NCBI GenBank assembly: GCA_004292985.1
Contig: RDXT01000662.1
Coordinates: forward strand, 1-6,686
From: Bacteroidota bacterium
GTDB lineage: Bacteria > Bacteroidota > Bacteroidia > J057
Length of the DNA: 6,686 nt
Direction of reading: 5' to 3'
The position numbers were made by a program, and so were the translations under genes. Within the stretch, counting starts at the first letter, position 1. Each line of letters starts with the position of its first letter. Of this stretch, positions 5,723 to 6,686 are shown in pieces. The notes below the pieces were generated by a model. The model saw only the letters and a program-made list of their open reading frames with translations. It was not told where the DNA came from and searched no databases.

Positions 5723-6686
5723 ATGAAAAGCCCACTTTCTATATCATTGATTATCAGGGGATTGCTGTTTCTGGCGATGTTGTCCAGACTACCCTTTCTT
5801 CAGGCCCAGGATTCAGTCATTTCTGTGTGTCTTCTAACGGATTTTCAACCCGCAGGCGGCTACACATTATGGCTCGACGGGCTGCCGGCTTCCCTGAGTG
5901 CCGCCTACCCGCTTTTCAGTGGCGGACAGTTGACAATTTACGACGATAGTTCGGTAAATATTACAGGCCGCGTTGTCAATGAAGCTGACCCCAACCGCAA
6001 GTGGGACATGGATATCTGGCTGATCCATCCATATACATATACCCAATGGACAGCCCTGGGCCGGGGCGTAAAGATAGACCAGGCACCCGCTGCCGTCGTC
6101 GCTGCCAACCAGCAGGACTGGAAGTTCTGGGAAGTGGACAGCACCCGCAGCCGCCTCTACGGAGTACCCGGTACGCTCTATGCAGGTGACACGCTTACGC
6201 TGAAGCACAATCCCGCAAACTACTTTTACGGGTTTCAGATGGGCGTGGGTGCCAATGCCAAAAATGCCGCCAACGGTATTTCAGGCTGGTTCAAGTTTTC
6301 CGGCGACTACGCAGGTCAGGGCGATGTAAATGGCAATACCTACTGCAACGGCGCGACCCCGCTGGTCTGCACCCTTGCGGTGGACTCTTCCTATACCACC
6401 TGCCAGAACAACGGGACCTTTACCATGTCCATACAGATCAGCGGTTCAGGCAATGCCTTTCAGATCGCAGATACCTTCGGCAACGTGATCCTCTCCGGCC
6501 TCAGTGCAGGCACACATACCTTTGGCGCTTATCCCAGCGGAACCCTCGCACCCGTGTTTGTATCCGATCAGGCCAATCCCGCCTGCCCCGATACCTTTAT
6601 CTGCCTGATAGACACCTGCGCTGTGATTCCGCCGCCGCCTGCCTGCAACCTGCTGGTGGACACCGTTTATACCGTCTGCCTGAACA
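5723..6686 (+). CDS. Exported repeat-containing protein, N-terminal part (runs off the right edge)
   Basis: 321 complete codons, open to the edge. Residues 1-28 are a signal peptide (MKSPLSISLIIRGLLF, hydrophobic core, ending LQA before QDSV). About 30-205 form one domain with GGQLTIYDDSSVNITGRVVN (66-85), GANAKNAANGISGWFKFSG (176-194) and GQGDVNGN (198-205). From memory this resembles an uncharacterised exoprotein domain of cyanobacteria and Bacteroidota whose end reads GANxKN, SGWF, GxGDxN. From 216 a cysteine-bearing beta-sandwich-like module starts (CTLAVDSSYTTCQN, then GLSAGTHTFGAYPSG and DQANPACPDTF), ends in a PPPP linker, and restarts at 308 (CNLLVDTVYTVCLN). So the protein is probably long and repetitive, probably ending in a T9SS sorting domain beyond the window (inferred). 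The ATG at 5723 is the one that begins the signal peptide; no in-frame ATG is seen in about 45 bases upstream. A surface adhesin-like role is inferred only. Confidence 0.82.
   Translation, partial: MKSPLSISLIIRGLLFLAMLSRLPFLQAQDSVISVCLLTDFQPAGGYTLWLDGLPASLSAAYPLFSGGQLTIYDDSSVNITGRVVNEADPNRKWDMDIWLIHPYTYTQWTALGRGVKIDQAPAAVVAANQQDWKFWEVDSTRSRLYGVPGTLYAGDTLTLKHNPANYFYGFQMGVGANAKNAANGISGWFKFSGDYAGQGDVNGNTYCNGATPLVCTLAVDSSYTTCQNNGTFTMSIQISGSGNAFQIADTFGNVILSGLSAGTHTFGAYPSGTLAPVFVSDQANPACPDTFICLIDTCAVIPPPPACNLLVDTVYTVCLN
6368..6685 (+). repeat. Start of tandem protein modules with a 92-residue period
   Basis: Within the right-edge gene the pattern C-x-L-x-V-D-x-x-Y-x-x-C-x-N occurs at residues 216-229 and again at 308-321, a 276-base period, with both cysteine pairs spaced identically (216/227 and 308/319). 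The first module is complete and followed by a proline-rich linker; the second is cut by the window edge after 14 residues. Because only one full unit is visible, the copy number cannot be given. Confidence 0.6.

Noticed and set aside
5867..6208. 113-codon open frame on the minus strand
   Set aside because: Opposite the plus-strand exported protein, which has a signal peptide and continuous repeat modules; the antisense translation is featureless.

Overview
The window looks like chromosomal DNA from a member of the Bacteroidota, most likely a Saprospiria/Lewinella-like marine or environmental lineage. Three things support this: a type IX secretion system (T9SS) type B / gliding-associated C-terminal domain, secreted proteins whose signal peptides end in Ala followed by Gln, and starts without Shine-Dalgarno sequences. 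The phylum is well supported. The finer placement is inference from the multi-domain exoprotein style and a base composition a little above 50% GC in genes.

Layout. Positions 1-1007 (minus strand) hold the N-terminal third or so of a secreted glycoside hydrolase family 2 beta-galactosidase; the gene runs off the left edge. An 82-base divergent intergenic region follows. Positions 1090-3846 (plus) encode a 918-residue exported protein: an N-terminal beta-propeller-like region, Ig/PKD-like and fibronectin-III-like modules, and a CHU_C/TIGR04131-type sorting domain at the C-terminus. After 56 bases with a plausible Bacteroidota promoter comes a complete leuC (3903-5303), the large subunit of 3-isopropylmalate dehydratase, with all three iron-sulfur cysteines. 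A 419-base stretch without a convincing gene (5304-5722) splits into a coding-like GC-rich part next to leuC, possibly a gene relic on the minus strand, and an AT-rich part with inverted repeats. Positions 5723-6686 (plus) hold the start of another exported, repeat-containing protein that runs off the right edge.

How the genes relate. Three of the four genes encode exported proteins; one degrades beta-galactosides and two look like surface or secreted multi-domain proteins. LeuC is a cytoplasmic leucine-biosynthesis enzyme without its usual partner leuD next to it. I see no single pathway tying the genes together and no mobile element, CRISPR array, RNA gene or defence system. The window looks mostly ordinary. 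The parts most worth a second look are the leuC-downstream spacer, the isolated leuC, and the repeat architecture of the right-edge gene.
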